Below are positions 61,146 through 64,000 of a stretch of DNA of 64,000 nt, piece after piece. The notes under the pieces were generated by a model. The model had not been told where the DNA came from and searched no databases. It saw only the letters and a program-made list of their open reading frames with translations. Positions within the stretch are counted from its first letter, which is position 1. Each line of letters begins with the position of its first letter. Both the position numbers and the translations under genes were made by a program. The DNA is from Chthoniobacteraceae bacterium. Lineage in GTDB: Bacteria; Verrucomicrobiota; Verrucomicrobiia; Chthoniobacterales; Chthoniobacteraceae. The DNA lies in NCBI GenBank assembly GCA_947471505.1, contig CANIWM010000019.1, positions 1 to 64,000 on the forward strand. Reading direction: 5' to 3'.

Positions 61146-61164
61146 GACTTCTGGCTAAAAAAGA

Positions 61165-61196
61165 AAAGCCCCGCCCTCCGAAGAAGGCGGGGCTTT
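61165..61196 (-). terminator. Rho-independent terminator after the HU gene
   Basis: An 11-bp perfect stem (61165-61175 with 61186-61196) around a 10-base loop is followed on the minus strand by a T-rich run (TTCTTTTTT). It lies 14 bases after the HU gene stop at 61210. Confidence 0.85.
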
Positions 61197-61209
61197 AAGA
61201 AAGAAAAGA

Positions 61210-61488
61210 CTACTTCAGTTTGGACTTCAGTTCCTTGCCTGCTCCGAACTTCACGGCCTTGGAGGCCTTGATTTTGATCTTCTCGCCGGTCTTCGGATTC
61301 ACACCGATACGGGCTTTGCGGGCGACGACCTTGAAGGTGCCGAATCCGATGAGCTGAACGCTTTGACCCTTTTTGAGGGCTGCCGCGATCGAGTCAATGG
61401 TTGCTGCCACTGCCTTTTCGGCTGAGGCTTTCGATGTGTCTTTGCCCAGTGCTTTTGCGACTGATGCTACGAGTTCTGCTTTATTCAT
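61210..61488 (-). CDS. hup: HU-family DNA-binding protein
   Basis: The 92-residue protein starts MNKAELVASVAKALGKDTSK and has the HU/IHF beta-arm signature GFGTFKVVARKARIGVNPKT with the conserved Pro at the arm tip, and ends in a Lys-rich helix. It bends and compacts DNA as a dimer. It is monocistronic: a terminator follows and a 197-base region with the divergent carbonic anhydrase gene lies upstream. Confidence 0.95.
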   Translation of the reverse strand: MNKAELVASVAKALGKDTSKASAEKAVAATIDSIAAALKKGQSVQLIGFGTFKVVARKARIGVNPKTGEKIKIKASKAVKFGAGKELKSKLK

Positions 61489-61685
61489 TTGTTTTCTTTG
61501 TTCTGTGACTTGGGTTGTTTTTGAGTTGGTTTTTTCTGCGTGCTGCCGAAGACAGCAACGGCGGCGTATTTGTCACTCACCGTGCGCAGAGTCAACGGAC
61601 ATTTCGATTTTTTTTAATGCCGCGACGCCTTTGTCCGTCAGCCTTCGCAGTTGATGTTCTTTTTTGCTGCCGTAAGATTTCCGCA

Positions 61686-62216
61686 ATGACCTTCGATTCA
61701 CGTATTGACAAGTTCCTCGGAAAAGTTCCGACGCTCGCCCCGTCCGCATTCATCGCACACAACGCCACACTGGTCGGCGATGTCACCCTCGGCGACGAGT
61801 GCAGCGTGTGGTATCAATGCGTCCTCCGGGCCGATATACACAGCATTCGCGTCGGCCCCCGTTCCAATATCCAAGACGGCGCAGTGGTTCACCTCGCCGA
61901 CGATTTCGGAGTGGAAATCGGCGAACTCGTCACCGTCGGACACAAAGCGATTCTTCACGCTTGCACCGTCGGAAATGAAGTTCTCGTCGGCATGAACGCG
62001 GTGATTCTCGACGGCGCAGAAATCGGCGACCGCTCCATCGTCGGCGCGGGAGCACTCGTCACGGGACACAAAAAGTTTCCACCCGGCTCCCTCATTCTTG
62101 GCAGCCCCGCCAAGGTCGTTCGCGCGCTCACCATCGAAGAACAAGCCGACATTAAAACTTGGGCCACTCGCTACGTGCAGCTCTCTCGCGAATACTTGCG
62201 ACGCGGAGTGAAGTGA
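61686..62216 (+). CDS. Gamma-class carbonic anhydrase-like protein (hexapeptide repeat)
   Basis: The 176-residue protein is taken from ATG 61686 (MTFDSRIDKFLGKVPTLAPS). It is a left-handed beta-helix of hexapeptide repeats with the three zinc histidines in AVVHLADD, VGHKAILHACTVG and the NIQDGAVVH context, as in Cam/YrdA proteins. The C-terminal helix (EEQADIKTWATRYVQLSREY) is typical. Carbonic anhydrase activity is possible but many YrdA-like members are inactive. In-frame codons upstream to 61515 are unlikely. Confidence 0.9.
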   Translation: MTFDSRIDKFLGKVPTLAPSAFIAHNATLVGDVTLGDECSVWYQCVLRADIHSIRVGPRSNIQDGAVVHLADDFGVEIGELVTVGHKAILHACTVGNEVLVGMNAVILDGAEIGDRSIVGAGALVTGHKKFPPGSLILGSPAKVVRALTIEEQADIKTWATRYVQLSREYLRRGVK

Positions 62217-62313
62217 GTTTCGCTCGCGTGCGGTTAGTGGCGAACGCTTCGATTTCAACAGCCAAAACGAAGCGACGTTGACCTTGCGGGATAGCCGCGC
62301 TTTATTGGGTTCT

Positions 62314-63252
62314 ATGCCTGTTTTGGGACTCGACCTCATCGAAGAAATCATCGCGCTAAAGCGCGAGCGCAACGCCGTGATCCTCGCGCACAACTACCAG
62401 ATCAAAGAGATTCAGGAGGTGGCTGATTTTGTCGGCGACTCCCTCGGCCTCAGCTACCGTGCGGCAGAGACACAGGCCGATGTCATTGTGTTTTGCGGCG
62501 TTCACTTTATGGCCGAAACGGCGAAGATCGTGAACCCAAGTAAGCGCGTGGTAATGCCGGATGAGCACGCGGGCTGCTCGCTGAGCGACTCGTGCCCAGC
62601 GGAGAAGCTGGAGGCTTTTTTGAAAGAACACGCGGAGAAGAATTATTACGTTGTCTCTTACATCAATTGCTCCGCCGGCGTGAAGGCGCTCAGCGATGTG
62701 ATCTGCACGAGTGGTAATGCCGCTCGCATGGTGGAGCGCGTGCCTGCGGGTAGGAATATCCTTTTTTGCCCGGACGAGAATCTCGGCCAGTGGGTGATGG
62801 ATCAGACGGGGCGGGAGATGACATTGTGGCGGGGAAATTGTTACGTCCACGTCGAGTTCACGCAAAAGGCGATTGAGCGCGCGAAATTTGAGTGGCCCGA
62901 TGCGCCGGTAGTCGCGCATCCGGAATGCACGAAGGCGGTGCGGTTGCTGGCAGATGAGGTTTGCTCCACGGAAAAGATGATCACGTATTGCAAGAATCAC
63001 CCAGCGAAGGCGTTCGTTATCGTCACGGAAAGCGGGATGCTACACCGCCTCCGGCGCGAGATACCGGGCAAGGAGTTCATCGCGGGGCCGACGGACAAAT
63101 GCGCGTGTGCGGACTGCCGGTATATGAAAATGAACACGCTAGAGAAGCTCCACGCCTGCCTCGATAAACTGGAGCCCGAAATTATCATTCCAGAAAGTAT
63201 CCGCGCCCGAGCTGAACTTCCTCTCCGTCGTATGCTCGATTGGAGCAAATGA
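62314..63252 (+). CDS. nadA: Quinolinate synthase (iron-sulfur)
   Basis: The 312-residue protein is taken from ATG 62314 (MPVLGLDLIEEIIALKRERN). It has the NadA features ILAHNYQIKEIQEVADFVGD, FCGVHFMAETAKIVNPSKRV, the MPDEHAGCSLSDSC region and cysteines in CSAGVKALSD, PECTKAVRLL and CACADC that bind a [4Fe-4S] cluster. It condenses iminoaspartate with dihydroxyacetone phosphate in NAD synthesis. A TTG at 62278 would add 12 residues. The stop overlaps the next gene by four bases. Confidence 0.95.
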   Translation: MPVLGLDLIEEIIALKRERNAVILAHNYQIKEIQEVADFVGDSLGLSYRAAETQADVIVFCGVHFMAETAKIVNPSKRVVMPDEHAGCSLSDSCPAEKLEAFLKEHAEKNYYVVSYINCSAGVKALSDVICTSGNAARMVERVPAGRNILFCPDENLGQWVMDQTGREMTLWRGNCYVHVEFTQKAIERAKFEWPDAPVVAHPECTKAVRLLADEVCSTEKMITYCKNHPAKAFVIVTESGMLHRLRREIPGKEFIAGPTDKCACADCRYMKMNTLEKLHACLDKLEPEIIIPESIRARAELPLRRMLDWSK

Positions 63253-64000
63253 AGATGGCCATCGCCCGAATCATCGCGCTCATTTTTGCCATCGCACTTG
63301 CCGGATGCGGCGATCCTCCGATGAGCCCGACTCAAGTCTCCGACAAGTTCTTCGCGCAGTGCGAGGAGCGAAAGTTCGCCGAGGCATACGAGGGAGCGAC
63401 GGTCGCATTTCGCATCGAGAAATCCTTGAAATACTTTGAAGCGAGAGTTCGCGATTTAGGATTCGATCGGGTGAAGAAATTCGAGTGGCAGGAGCCGCAG
63501 ATCAAAGGCGATGTCGCGCAGCGTTGGGGGAAGATCACTCTTCCGACCGGTGAGGAGATGACCGTCATCGTCACGATGCACCGCGACGGAAGGAGCTGGC
63601 GCGTCCACGAAGTCGTGGGGGTGGAGCCTACAGGACGTGACGATGTTTTCGCCGTTCGCTCCCGGACGAGTGATACTCAAGACTCCATAAGATTCACCGA
63701 GCCCGTGACGATGGAAGTCCCGACGGAGCGACTCATTCGCAAGATGATCGAGCGCTCGCTGCTGGACTTCAACGACGCTTTGCAGGCGAAGGATTTCACG
63801 GACTTCTTCGCGACGGTGTCGAGGCGCTGGAAGACGCGGAACATGGATCAAAAGCAAATCGACGAGGACATTGGGAACTCAAAGAACCGCATCACCATCC
63901 CGATGCTGAATACGGCCTTCAAGAACTTCATAGACGCAGGCGTGGACCTCTCCGGCATCACCAAGGGCGAGATGACGCTCAAAGAGCCCGCCCGCATTAA
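63249..64000 (+). CDS. Lipoprotein of unknown function, partial (runs off the right edge)
   Basis: The frame from ATG 63249 (ATGA overlap with the nadA stop) is open through at least 250 codons to the window end. It begins MKMAIARIIALIFAIALAGC with lipobox LAGC. The rest (QVSDKFFAQCEERKFAEAYE; WQEPQIKGDVAQRWGKITLP; ERLIRKMIERSLLDFNDALQ) holds two similar segments that look like a repeated DUF4019/NTF2-like fold: helix, then strands, with the second ending in DFFATVSRRWKT. No firm family is assigned. Translation is probably coupled to nadA. Confidence 0.8.
   Translation, partial: MKMAIARIIALIFAIALAGCGDPPMSPTQVSDKFFAQCEERKFAEAYEGATVAFRIEKSLKYFEARVRDLGFDRVKKFEWQEPQIKGDVAQRWGKITLPTGEEMTVIVTMHRDGRSWRVHEVVGVEPTGRDDVFAVRSRTSDTQDSIRFTEPVTMEVPTERLIRKMIERSLLDFNDALQAKDFTDFFATVSRRWKTRNMDQKQIDEDIGNSKNRITIPMLNTAFKNFIDAGVDLSGITKGEMTLKEPARI

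Noticed and set aside
61489-61685. Possible tRNA or small gene between HU and carbonic anhydrase
   Set aside because: No cloverleaf or plausible short ORF could be found; it looks like a divergent promoter region.

Overview
The window reads as chromosomal DNA of a Verrucomicrobiota bacterium, probably near the Chthoniobacter/Spartobacteria group. The clues are a high-GC coding style with few Shine-Dalgarno sites, giant autotransporter-type beta-strand-repeat proteins ending in PEP-CTERM sorting signals, an N-terminal LExR-I-A-P secreted giant, planctomycete/verrucomicrobial-type cytochrome and DUF1080 proteins, two ECF sigma/anti-sigma pairs and an HprK-HPr-EI cluster. I infer the phylum from gene families; no rRNA gene is present to confirm it. 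I see no tRNA, rRNA, CRISPR array or complete insertion sequence.

Layout. 1-145: a palindromic, MITE-like element at the edge. 0.2-2.8 kb: cvfB-like and CNNM/CorC genes and a lone rpsN, with a strong terminator hairpin between the last two. 3.0-8.2 kb: a 1,703-residue Gly-rich repeat protein with EF-hand loops, then a patch of REP-like palindromes. 8.5-10.3 kb: aminotransferase and Lrp/AsnC regulator. 10.4-13.5 kb: ABC-2 permease, then an overlapping sigma / anti-sigma / secreted-protein set. 13.5-19.3 kb: photolyase, SppA, M1 aminopeptidase and EngB. 19.4-25.0 kb: a P460-type cytochrome, an ArsR relic, and a leftward run of five genes (two DUF1080 proteins, a DUF1592-type di-haem protein, a DUF442 phosphatase-like protein and a small membrane protein). 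25.1-32.9 kb: a TetR repressor with two copies of one palindromic operator, a small protein, an OYE-family reductase and a complete RND efflux pump (adaptor, permease, outer-membrane channel), which looks like an electrophile or drug defence operon.

33-38 kb: a trypsin-like protease fused to a LamG-type domain, and a large secreted protein of unknown role. 38.4-53.4 kb is the most unusual part. An ECF sigma factor overlaps a FecR-PA14 fusion (probable envelope sensor/anti-sigma). Just downstream is a 7.3-kb beta-strand-repeat/PEP-CTERM gene, which meets tail-to-tail a second 5.6-kb gene of the same class. Both giants are interrupted: an in-frame TAG and an apparent one-G loss in the first, and a TAC-to-TAA change inside a 318-bp tandem repeat in the second. 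Each would be a single continuous protein otherwise.

53.5-64 kb is mostly housekeeping: FAH-family hydrolase, argS, a Pro/Ala lipoprotein, hprK-ptsH-ptsI (a PTS phosphorelay with no EII nearby), a serine hydrolase, a YkgJ-type protein, HU, gamma-carbonic anhydrase, nadA, and a lipoprotein gene that overlaps nadA and runs off the right edge.
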